Assembly (NCBI RefSeq): GCF_001189965.1
Contig: NZ_LFLU01000002.1
Coordinates: 248,001-312,000, forward strand
Source: Herbaspirillum rhizosphaerae
GTDB taxonomy: Bacteria; Pseudomonadota; Gammaproteobacteria; Burkholderiales; Burkholderiaceae_D
DNA: 64,000 bases
Direction: 5' to 3'
Under the pieces are notes generated by a model, which saw nothing but the letters and a program-made list of their open reading frames with translations, was not told the origin of the DNA and did no database searches. How positions within the stretch are numbered: position 1 is the stretch's first letter; each line of letters starts with the position of its first letter. Of the stretch, positions 8,254 through 15,929 are shown piece after piece. The position numbers and the translations under genes are program-made.

Positions 8254-9333
8254 ATGTCAGAACTTACCGTCAACGACCTGCACCTCGACTACGGCAGCGG
8301 CGCCGGCGCCAATCCGATTCTCAAGGGCGTCTCCATGCAATTGCAGCGCGGCGAAGTAGTCGCTTTGCTCGGACCGTCCGGCAGCGGCAAGACCACGCTG
8401 CTGCGCGCCGTAGCCGGACTGGAATCGCCCAAGGCGGGCACCATCGACATCGCCGACCGTCGCGTTTTCGACGGTTCGCGCAAGCTTGAGATCCCCGCCG
8501 AGGAACGCAATCTCGGCCTGGTATTCCAGTCCTACGCCTTGTGGCCGCACAAGACCGTGTTCGACAACGTCGCCTACGGCCTCAAGCTGCGCAAGATGGG
8601 CAGCAGCGAGATTGCCGAACGCGTCAAGACTGTGTTGTCGCAGCTCGGCCTCGGCCATCTGGGCGAACGTTTTCCGCATCAGCTTTCCGGCGGCCAACAG
8701 CAGCGCGTCGCCATTGCGCGTGCGCTGGTCTATAACCCGCAAGTCATTCTGCTCGACGAGCCGTTGTCCAACCTCGACGCCAAGCTGCGCGAAGAGGCGC
8801 GCGCCTTCCTGCGCGAACTGATCGTGCGCCTCGGTTTGTCGGCGTTGATGGTGACGCACGATCAGGGCGAGGCGATGGCGATTTCGGACCGCATCCTGCT
8901 GCTCAACAACGGCAAGATCGAACAGCAAGGCACGCCGCAAAGCATGTACCAGACGCCGGACACCCTGTTCACCGCCGAATTCATGGGCAGCAACAACCGC
9001 CTGCCCGGCAAGGTACTGCAGCGCGACGGCCAGCGCGTCACCTTGCAGGTGGAAGGCGGCACGGTGCAGGCCACGGCGCGCGGCGGCAATACCGGCAGCG
9101 ACGTCACCGGGATCATCCGCCTCGAACAAGTCCGTATCACCGATCACCAGACCGACAACGCCATTCGTCTGCCGCTATCGACCTGCATGTATCTGGGCGA
9201 TCGCTGGGAGTGCCTGTTCAAAGCCAAAAGCGCGGACAGCACAACGGTCGGCTTGCGCGCCTACGCGCCGCACAAGCTGGAGCAGGGCGAGTACTGGCTG
9301 AGCCTGCCGGAGCAAGCGCTCTGGGCATTTTGA
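8254..9333 (+). CDS. ABC transporter ATP-binding protein (FbpC/PotA-like)
   Basis: A 359-residue ATPase. Walker A is GPSGSGKTT (about residues 41-49), the Q-loop is GLVFQSYALWPHKTVFDN, the signature is LSGGQQQRVAIARAL, Walker B is VILLDEPLSNLDAKLRE, and the H-loop is LMVTHDQGEAMA. A C-terminal TOBE-like region (about 240-355) is typical of iron, spermidine and sugar importers and may sense regulators. AAAGGA lies before ATG 8254. Together with the receptor and fused permease it completes a canonical importer. Confidence 0.92.
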   Translation: MSELTVNDLHLDYGSGAGANPILKGVSMQLQRGEVVALLGPSGSGKTTLLRAVAGLESPKAGTIDIADRRVFDGSRKLEIPAEERNLGLVFQSYALWPHKTVFDNVAYGLKLRKMGSSEIAERVKTVLSQLGLGHLGERFPHQLSGGQQQRVAIARALVYNPQVILLDEPLSNLDAKLREEARAFLRELIVRLGLSALMVTHDQGEAMAISDRILLLNNGKIEQQGTPQSMYQTPDTLFTAEFMGSNNRLPGKVLQRDGQRVTLQVEGGTVQATARGGNTGSDVTGIIRLEQVRITDHQTDNAIRLPLSTCMYLGDRWECLFKAKSADSTTVGLRAYAPHKLEQGEYWLSLPEQALWAF

Positions 9334-9339
9334 TTTGAC

Positions 9340-9368
9340 GCATGGGCAGGACGGCCGCCTGCCCGTGC
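9340..9368 (+). terminator. Strong hairpin between ATPase and porin genes
   Basis: GCATGGGCAGG (9340-9350) pairs with CCTGCCCGTGC (9358-9368), eleven pairs with one G-T and a seven-base loop. No T-run follows, so termination would be partial or factor-assisted. The porin 67 bases on may be read both from the importer transcript and from its own promoter. Confidence 0.45.
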
Positions 9369-9434
9369 ATCAAAACATCGCATCAACGCATAGCAACACA
9401 ACCATAAAAACGATTTTCATCAAGGAGAGAAAGA

Positions 9435-10496
9435 GTGCAGAAGAAATTATTGGCAGCAGCAATCCTGTCGGCCGTCAGCGGCATGGCGGCGGCGCAGAGC
9501 AATGTCACCGTCTACGGCCTGATCGACACCGGCATCGAATACGTCAACAACGCGAGCGCCCAGGGCGGCAGCGTCACACGCATGAGCTCGGGTGCGATGA
9601 ATACATCGCGTATCGGCTTTCGCGGCACCGAAGATCTGGGCGGCGGACTGAAGGCCGTCTTCCAGCTGGAAAACGGATTCAAGCTTGATACCGGCGCCTT
9701 CGACGGCGACGCCAACCAGCTGTTCAACCGCCAGTCGAATGTCGGCCTCGAAGGCGGTTTCGGCCGTGTGGTCGCCGGACGCTCGTTCAGCACCACGTAT
9801 GACTTCATCCTGCCGTTCGATCCCATGGGTTACTCGGCGCAGTATTCGTGGGTAACCTCGGCCGGCGCTACCGGCGGCCGCAAGGACGGCATGCCGACCG
9901 GGGTATCGAACATGATCAAGTACCAGGGCGATTTCGGCGGCTTCAAGATCGGCGCGATGTACGGTTTCGGTGAAGTTGCCGGCAGCGTCAACGATACATC
10001 GAAATATGGCGTCGGTCTGGCTTACGGCAACGGTCCTTTCTCGCTGGCGACCACTTACGATCGCGTCAACGGCACGGCGGCAGTTGCCGGCGGCGCGTAT
10101 GACAAGACCACCACTGTGCACCTGGCCGGCGCTTATCAACTGATGGAATCGCTGAAGTTCAGCCTCGGCTATCGTTACTTCAAGAAGACGCTGGCGACCG
10201 GTGCGGCCGATCTGCGCAGCGATTTCTACTGGGGCGGCGCGACTTACAAGTTCACGCCGGCATGGAGCCTGATCGGCACCATCTACTATCAAAATCAGAA
10301 AAATCTGGTCAAAGATGCCGATCCGATCATGTATTCGCTGCGTCTGAAATACGCCTTGTCCAAGCGCACCGATCTGTACGCCAGCGGCGCCTATGCCAAG
10401 GCAAAGAACAACCAGCTGGTTGGCCTGTCGCGTGATGACGTCGGGTTTGGCAACAGCCAGACCGGTGTGACATTGGGCATGCAACACCGGTTCTGA
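9435..10496 (+). CDS. Outer-membrane porin (Burkholderiales trimeric type), GTG start
   Basis: A 353-residue porin with signal peptide KKLLAAAILSAVSGMAAAQ and mature start SNVTVYGLIDTGIEYVNN. The hallmark RIGFRGTEDLGGGLKAVFQL follows, and the protein ends in an aromatic residue (GVTLGMQHRF), the usual outer-membrane beta-barrel signal. Translation begins with GTG 9435, seven bases after AAGGAGAG; no ATG lies nearby. Its position after the ABC importer suggests it supplies the same substrate across the outer membrane. Confidence 0.9.
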   Translation: MQKKLLAAAILSAVSGMAAAQSNVTVYGLIDTGIEYVNNASAQGGSVTRMSSGAMNTSRIGFRGTEDLGGGLKAVFQLENGFKLDTGAFDGDANQLFNRQSNVGLEGGFGRVVAGRSFSTTYDFILPFDPMGYSAQYSWVTSAGATGGRKDGMPTGVSNMIKYQGDFGGFKIGAMYGFGEVAGSVNDTSKYGVGLAYGNGPFSLATTYDRVNGTAAVAGGAYDKTTTVHLAGAYQLMESLKFSLGYRYFKKTLATGAADLRSDFYWGGATYKFTPAWSLIGTIYYQNQKNLVKDADPIMYSLRLKYALSKRTDLYASGAYAKAKNNQLVGLSRDDVGFGNSQTGVTLGMQHRF

Positions 10497-10540
10497 TCAG
10501 TTGTTTGTGCTGTGAGTAGTAAGTAGTGGGCAGTAATAAA

Positions 10541-10569
10541 AAAGCGAGGCTTTGGCCTCGCTTTTTTTT
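10541..10569 (+). terminator. Bidirectional intrinsic terminator (porin / asparaginase-like gene)
   Basis: GCGAGGC (10544-10550), loop TTTG, GCCTCGC (10555-10561), then eight T's. A-rich sequence on the other side lets it serve both converging genes. Confidence 0.9.
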
Positions 10570-10589
10570 GCGTCGAGAGAAATGCTGAT

Positions 10590-11087
10590 TCAGTCTAGCG
10601 GCTCGATCGGCTCGAACACGCCGGCGGTCCGGTTCTTCTGCACCTGATCCCACGCAAAGACGCGGCCGTTCATCGCCACGTAGACGCCATGCGTCAACAC
10701 CTGGGCGACGCCGCAGGCGAAACCGAAATTGAATTGTGCATCCGATCCCTGAATGGCGTAAGGAATCATGGCGCCGGTCAGCACGATGGTCTTGGCCAGT
10801 TGCGCTGCGCCCAATACGCGTGCGGTGTCTTGCATCGTATCGGTGCCGTGGATGATGACGATGGCGTTTTCTTCGGAGCGGTCGCACGACGCCAGCACGC
10901 GGCGGCGGTCGATGTCTTGCATGTCGAGCGAATCGAGCAGGGGCAGTTCTTCCAGCGTCGCAGGGACGGTCAGGCGCGCGCGCGCGATCACGGCCGGCAG
11001 ATGGCTGTTGGCGAAGCCGAGCTGGCCGGCGATTTCGTCGTAGTGTTTGTCGAAGGTGCCGCCGGTGGCGATGATGCGTAAAGTCAT
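10590..11087 (-). CDS. Single-domain asparaginase-family protein
   Basis: A 165-residue protein that matches only the N-terminal domain of L-asparaginases, which are usually about 330 residues. It keeps the first catalytic motif ATGGTFDKHY and the second, VIIHGTDTMQDTARVL, and then VLTGAMIPY and a G-S-D-A-Q-F-N-F stretch in the place of the third. It ends cleanly at a stop followed by a terminator, so it does not look freshly truncated. Stand-alone proteins of this size occur in other proteobacteria; activity is uncertain because the C-terminal domain normally completes the active site in the dimer. Confidence 0.8.
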   Translation of the reverse strand: MTLRIIATGGTFDKHYDEIAGQLGFANSHLPAVIARARLTVPATLEELPLLDSLDMQDIDRRRVLASCDRSEENAIVIIHGTDTMQDTARVLGAAQLAKTIVLTGAMIPYAIQGSDAQFNFGFACGVAQVLTHGVYVAMNGRVFAWDQVQKNRTAGVFEPIEPLD

Positions 11088-11161
11088 GATGGTGACGAAT
11101 CAGTAAGAACAAGTCTTCGCCATCATACCCCACATCTCGCCGGCGGCAGCACTCGGCAGAC

Positions 11162-13762
11162 TCAGGCGGCCATGAGTTGCAGCGTGGCGCCGGTATTTTC
11201 AGCGGCCTGTTCCGCCGCCTCCGGCGGCATCGGGATCTGGCCGTCGATCAGCAGCGCGAACAAGCGCGCGACATCGATGGCCTGGATCAGCAACTGGCCG
11301 TTGTTGGCCTTGATGACTTGCGTCACCAGCATCGACGCGCCTTGCATGGCGAACGGCGTATGGATGATCTGGCCGGGGTTGAATTGCGGCACGGCATGCA
11401 GCTCGTCGACCAGCAGGCCGATGGTGTGTTCGCCTTCGCGCACGATCATCACCTGGCTGCTGCCGCTGACGGCCGAGCGCGTGCCGCGCATCATCTGGCC
11501 GAGGTCGAAGACCCAGATGAATTCCTTGCGCTTATTGTCTGCATCGTGGTGCTGCAAGCCCAGCACGCCGATCTGTTCCGGGCGCGTTCCCATCGAGGTC
11601 GGCAAGACCGAGCTGTACGGTACGGCTTCGACGACATGCGCGGCCGAGATGGCGAACAGATTGTTGTCGCTGAAGAAGGTGGCGTATTCGCTGCCGTCGG
11701 CGATGGTGGGATCGGTCTCCAGCAGGAACTGGCGGCTGTCGGTTTGCGAACCTGCACCCTGAACCGCGCCGAAGGATTCGAACACCACGGCGATGATGTC
11801 TTCCTGATAGCCGTCGCTGACCTTGAATTCGCGATAACCGCTGGACACCGAGCAGGCCACGATGGCGTATTCGTTGTCGTGCACGGTGACCTGCGAAGCG
11901 CGTCCGCCGTTGGCGATGGCCAGCAGCGCCGGATCGATGGCGAGCGTGTCGCCGACGGCGCGCGTGTCGTCGGTGGTCGAGATGATGCGCGCATTGCGGT
12001 CGATGTAGAAGGCGGTCATCTTCTTCTTGCCGGTGATGCCGCTGGCCAGCATGTTGGAGAATTCCGGCGTCGAATCGAACACGATACCGATGCCGCCGAC
12101 CACGACAGCTTCGTTGTCGAGGTCGCGAATCGCCGCATGGTAAATGTAGGTGTTCTTGTCGTCGTACAGCGGCGTCGCCGCAAACTGGCTGACGTGATAT
12201 TGCTGCTGCGTGCGCAGCGAGAGGACCTGGTTGAGACTGTCTTCATCGACGTGCGTACCGATCATGGCGGCGGCATTGTCGCCGGTGCTGGCGACGATGC
12301 GGCCGTGACGGTCGTAGACGAAGATGCGCGTATACACGGTGTAAAGACCGTTGATGTAGGCGAGGATGGTGCTCATCTTCTCCACCGTTGCCTGGTCTTG
12401 TTCCGATTGCGCCAGTGCGGTGCGCAGTTCCGGCGTCAAGGCCCACCAGCGGCAGTCGTCGGAGCGTTCATACAGGTTGCGGTCGAGCAGGTCGACCAGC
12501 AGGCTGGTGGTGAACTCGGCGTCGCGCATGCCGGACACCAGCACGGTCTGATAAAGGTCGTGGATCGATTGCGCGAACAATTCGTTGCTGCGGTTGCCGG
12601 TTTCGCTGATCTGATCGAGGATGGTCTTGAGCTTGAGCATTTCGCCGCGCTGGCCGGCGGTCATGACCTGGCCGTTCCAGACGATGCGCTGGATGGTTTT
12701 GGCGGCGGTCATGATGTCGAACAACGGCGGGCAGAAGGACTCCGCATGCGACAGCAAGCCCTCGGCGATGTCGGCCGGCAGCTTGGTCAGCGCGTCGCTG
12801 ATGACGCCGCTGAATGCGACTTCCACCGGAATCATCACCTGTCCCTGCCAGCCGACGGGACCGGGATAGCCCTGATAACCGTCGGACGACACCGTGCGCA
12901 CCAGATACTCGCGGCCGCAGAACAGCATCAGCGAGGCATTGCCGTCGCGGTTAACCGGCACTTCGGTGCCGACCGGCACCCACAGCTTGTCGGCGCTGGC
13001 GATGACGCGGTTGTCGGCGTCCAGCAGCAGCATGTTGGAGCGCGATTCGGCATCGCGATGCGAAGAGAAAATGCCGGCCATCTCTTCTTCGAAATGGAAG
13101 CACAGACAGAGGATGCCGACTACCGCACCAGTTTGGGGATGCTGCATGCGGCGCGAGTAAATCAGCGCGCGCTCCTTGCCGGGACGCAGGTCGCTGAAGC
13201 GGAAGGTCTCGACATAGGTATCCGAGTTGAGCGTCTCGCCGATGAGCGCGTCGGCGCTGTGTTCCAGCGGTGTAGCCGGATCGATCTGCACCAGTACGTT
13301 GCCCTCGGTATCGAGCAGCATGATCTCGTCGTAGACGGTGTATTTGTTGCGATACTCGCGCAGGCGATAGCGGATCGCGTCGGCGTTGTCGGTGATGCCG
13401 GCGACGAAATTGCACAATTCGCGATCAGTCGCGAGGAAGCCGACATCGGCGGTGCGTTCGAACAGGTTGCGGACCACGATGTCGATCACGTATTGCGCTT
13501 TGGTGCCGATCTCGGTGAGCACGTTGCGGACTTTTTCCTGGACCAGGCTGACCACCAGCTCGCGTTCAAGACGGCTGAAGCCGGTGCGCGTTGCCGCCAT
13601 GGTCGGCAGGATGGTCTTGGCCTCACTGGGGCAATTCATTTTGGCCGAGGCCTCAATCACGCGCCACATCAGATTCAATTCCTGCAACGACTGTTCGCAT
13701 TTCGTCACATCGCGCATGTACGGCAAAAAAGTCTCGGTTTGAATTGCTACGTGCTCACTCAT
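11162..13762 (-). CDS. Large soluble protein with two cache-like regions and a C-terminal CheW domain
   Basis: An 866-residue protein. Residues about 90-280 and about 415-600 are two cache-like sensor regions with parallel features: NLFERTADVGFLATD then YDEIMLLDTEGNVLVQID in the first, NLYERSDDCRWWALT then YTRIFVYDRHGRIVAST in the second. Residues about 690-835 form a CheW-type domain (ATFFSDNNLFAISAAHVVE, VMIVREGEHTIGLLVDELH). I see no signal peptide and no membrane span, so it should be cytoplasmic, unusual for cache domains. CheW couples receptors to the kinase CheA; here sensing and adaptor functions would sit in one chain. No other chemotaxis gene is nearby. Confidence 0.8.
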   Translation of the reverse strand: MSEHVAIQTETFLPYMRDVTKCEQSLQELNLMWRVIEASAKMNCPSEAKTILPTMAATRTGFSRLERELVVSLVQEKVRNVLTEIGTKAQYVIDIVVRNLFERTADVGFLATDRELCNFVAGITDNADAIRYRLREYRNKYTVYDEIMLLDTEGNVLVQIDPATPLEHSADALIGETLNSDTYVETFRFSDLRPGKERALIYSRRMQHPQTGAVVGILCLCFHFEEEMAGIFSSHRDAESRSNMLLLDADNRVIASADKLWVPVGTEVPVNRDGNASLMLFCGREYLVRTVSSDGYQGYPGPVGWQGQVMIPVEVAFSGVISDALTKLPADIAEGLLSHAESFCPPLFDIMTAAKTIQRIVWNGQVMTAGQRGEMLKLKTILDQISETGNRSNELFAQSIHDLYQTVLVSGMRDAEFTTSLLVDLLDRNLYERSDDCRWWALTPELRTALAQSEQDQATVEKMSTILAYINGLYTVYTRIFVYDRHGRIVASTGDNAAAMIGTHVDEDSLNQVLSLRTQQQYHVSQFAATPLYDDKNTYIYHAAIRDLDNEAVVVGGIGIVFDSTPEFSNMLASGITGKKKMTAFYIDRNARIISTTDDTRAVGDTLAIDPALLAIANGGRASQVTVHDNEYAIVACSVSSGYREFKVSDGYQEDIIAVVFESFGAVQGAGSQTDSRQFLLETDPTIADGSEYATFFSDNNLFAISAAHVVEAVPYSSVLPTSMGTRPEQIGVLGLQHHDADNKRKEFIWVFDLGQMMRGTRSAVSGSSQVMIVREGEHTIGLLVDELHAVPQFNPGQIIHTPFAMQGASMLVTQVIKANNGQLLIQAIDVARLFALLIDGQIPMPPEAAEQAAENTGATLQLMAA

Positions 13763-14108
13763 TGTTGTCCCTTGGTTGAAAGCGTTCGTCAGAACCTATC
13801 CGCGCCGTGCTTATGTTTTATATAAATTTCTGAGCTGTTGCCGGCGCTCAGTTGTCATTACGCAAATTGCGTGCCACGCATTTTATTAGCGAAACGACAT
13901 TCATGTTGTCTACAAGATCGTCCGCAAAGCCGCATACAGACTGGCTCCGATAAATTTCCGTGCAGCAATTGCAAAGACGTTTTTCCGATGAATAAAAAGC
14001 GTGCGGTTGAATTTCGCAAAAGGAGAGGCACCTAAGTCAACGCTGCGTCACACAATCGTCACGCCGTCGTCAGTCAGATTTTTTATAGTTGGATAAAATC
14101 GAGGGGAT
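13763..14108. promoter_or_regulatory. Divergent promoter region between the CheW-domain gene and an unknown gene
   Basis: No convincing gene lies here. On the minus strand, GCGGATAG (complement of 13796-13803) lies 11 bases from TATAAAAC (complement of 13815-13822). Six of eight bases match the sigma-28 -10 box GCCGATAA, but the -35 match is poor. On the plus strand, TATAGTTGGATAAAAT just before 14109 could hold a -10 element for the next gene. Confidence 0.3.
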
Positions 14109-14864
14109 ATGAAACCGATCGCTCCCGGCACCGTCATCTTTCATCGTCATCGCGGCTATGGCGTCATCGTCTCCGTCAATTTATTGACGGGGTGGATTTC
14201 TGCGCGCTTCGGCAGCGAGGTGCGCACGCTCGATCTGAATCTGTCCTCGGATGAAGTGCAGCACGCGGACGGCACGCCCATCCTGTTTCGCCGCGCGCCG
14301 CCGGACCGCATGCCGCACGCACGCCTGATGGCGATGGTGCGCGAACTGCATGCAGCCGGTTATCAGCGTTTGTATTTATATAGCTGGCCCAAGCCTTCCG
14401 GTTTGCATTGGCGCTGGCATTTGTTCGCGGGTCCGCGGCACTGGAATGAACGCCCTTGGCGCGAAGGTTGGTACGGCTCGGGCGCAGACTACAACTTCAA
14501 TCCGATTTTCGGCTGGGGCGATGTGCCGGGCGCGAGCGCTCAGGATCTGGCGAGCGCACTGGCGCAATTCGATCCGCATGGGTTGGCGCAGGCGCTGGGG
14601 AGAGATGAGGATCACACCGACTGGTTTGCATCAGTGTGCGAGGCCTTGTTGCCCGACTATGCATTCAGTCTGGGCTGGGATCACACGGGACAGATGCCGG
14701 AACATCTGCCCGTGATTGCGGTGCGTCGCGGCGTTGCGCCGTATGCCGGACCGCCGCTGCCTTGGCCGCCCGGCTGGGCGCATTTATGGAAGGTGTCGCA
14801 CGCGCCTCATCTGGCGTATGCGCCGCCGAGGCCTGTTCGCATCAAGCCAACGCCTCAGGATTGA
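14109..14864 (+). CDS. Protein of unknown function with an SH3/Tudor-like start
   Basis: A 251-residue protein that I do not recognise. Residues 1-45 (PGTVIFHRHRGYGVIVSVN, then WISARFGSEVRTLDL) resemble the small beta-barrel at the start of CarD/RapA-type domains that reads 'no gap in the circuit' style G-x-G signals, but this is only a loose likeness. The middle is rich in Trp, Tyr and His (RWHLFAGPRHWNERPWREGW). No signal peptide or membrane span is visible. GAGGGGAT lies directly ahead of ATG 14109. Its 3' end overlaps the next gene, on the opposite strand, by 23 bases. Confidence 0.6.
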   Translation: MKPIAPGTVIFHRHRGYGVIVSVNLLTGWISARFGSEVRTLDLNLSSDEVQHADGTPILFRRAPPDRMPHARLMAMVRELHAAGYQRLYLYSWPKPSGLHWRWHLFAGPRHWNERPWREGWYGSGADYNFNPIFGWGDVPGASAQDLASALAQFDPHGLAQALGRDEDHTDWFASVCEALLPDYAFSLGWDHTGQMPEHLPVIAVRRGVAPYAGPPLPWPPGWAHLWKVSHAPHLAYAPPRPVRIKPTPQD

Positions 14865-15828
14865 GGACATTCTTCGGCGCGCCGGCGGCGAAGTCGACGA
14901 TGTTCTGGAACGCCGCGCGGAAGTACAACTCATAGCCGTCTTTTTCCACATAGCCGAGATGCGGCGTGGCGACCACGTTGTCCATGCGCAGCAGCGGCGA
15001 ATCCTGCGGCAGCGGTTCGGTCTCGAACACATCGAGTCCGGCGAAACCGGGACGTCCCTGCTGCAGCGCTGCTTCCAGCGCGCCTTCGGCCACCAGTTCG
15101 GCGCGGCTGGTGTTGATGAAGGTTGCGGTCGGTTTCATGTGCGCCAGATCTTCTGCCGTGACGATGCCGCGCGTGGCGTCGTTGAGGCGCAGATGCACCG
15201 AGATGAAATCAGCCGCCGCAAAAAATTCTTCCTTGCTCGCCGCGGCGGTATAGCCGTCTTGCTGCGCCTGCGTGCGGCTGGCGTCGCGGCCCCACACCAG
15301 CACCTTCATGCCGAAGGCCTTGCCGTAGCCGGCCACCATGCGACCGATCTTGCCGTAACCCCAGATGCCGAGCATGCGGCCCTTGAGCGCGACGCCGAGG
15401 GGATTGTGTTGCGGCACGGCGGAAACTTGCTGCCAGATGCCGGCCTTGAGGTTGGCAGTGTATTGCGGTATGCGGCGCGCGGCGGCCATGAGCAGCGCCC
15501 AGGTCAGTTCCGCCGGCGCAGTCGGATCGCCGACGCCTTCGACGATGGCGATGCGCTGCGCGGTGGCGGCAGCGACGTCGACGTGGCCGCTGACCTTGCC
15601 GGTTTGCGAAATCAATTTCAGCGCCGGCAGTTTTTCCAGTAGCGCCTTGTTGAAGACCGTGCGTTCGCGAATCAATACAACGGCGTCGAACGGCATCAGG
15701 CGCGCGACCAGTTGCCCGGTGCCGCGCACGCTGTTGGTGAATACTTTGACGTCATGTCCGTCCAGCATCTTGAAGCAGTCGAGCTGGCGGACGCTGTCCT
15801 GGTAGTCGTCGAGGATGGCGATCTTCAT
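14842..15828 (-). CDS. D-2-hydroxyacid dehydrogenase family protein
   Basis: A 328-residue NAD(P)-dependent dehydrogenase. The nucleotide-binding Rossmann motif is MLGIWGYGKIGRMVAGYGKA (about residues 151-170). The catalytic set is visible as the Arg in TFINTSRAELVAEGAL, the Glu in LDVFETEPLPQDSPL, and the His in VVATPHLGYVEKDG. Members reduce 2-keto acids or act on phosphoglycerate, glyoxylate and similar compounds; the substrate here cannot be told. The stop overlaps the end of the converging unknown gene by 23 bases. Nothing nearby ties it to serine synthesis. Confidence 0.85.
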   Translation of the reverse strand: MKIAILDDYQDSVRQLDCFKMLDGHDVKVFTNSVRGTGQLVARLMPFDAVVLIRERTVFNKALLEKLPALKLISQTGKVSGHVDVAAATAQRIAIVEGVGDPTAPAELTWALLMAAARRIPQYTANLKAGIWQQVSAVPQHNPLGVALKGRMLGIWGYGKIGRMVAGYGKAFGMKVLVWGRDASRTQAQQDGYTAAASKEEFFAAADFISVHLRLNDATRGIVTAEDLAHMKPTATFINTSRAELVAEGALEAALQQGRPGFAGLDVFETEPLPQDSPLLRMDNVVATPHLGYVEKDGYELYFRAAFQNIVDFAAGAPKNVLNPEALA

Positions 15829-15929
15829 AGGGTCTCCGGAGGGCGGTCGCTGTTGGGGAAAGCCACATCATAAAACGCCCGCCGGATTTTTGCCGCGCCC
15901 TTTCAATGCCAGCCGCTCATGTCACGATC

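Noticed and set aside
11177..13825. An 882-residue open frame on the plus strand opposite the CheW-domain gene
   Set aside because: It is the mirror of a strongly coding minus-strand gene in GC-rich DNA, shows no family blocks or ribosome-binding site, and has low-complexity composition.
13988..14035. A 15-residue frame (MNKKRAVEFRKRRGT) with a nearby AGGAGAGG
   Set aside because: The purine-rich run is inside the frame, not ahead of it, and the peptide is too short to support without conservation.
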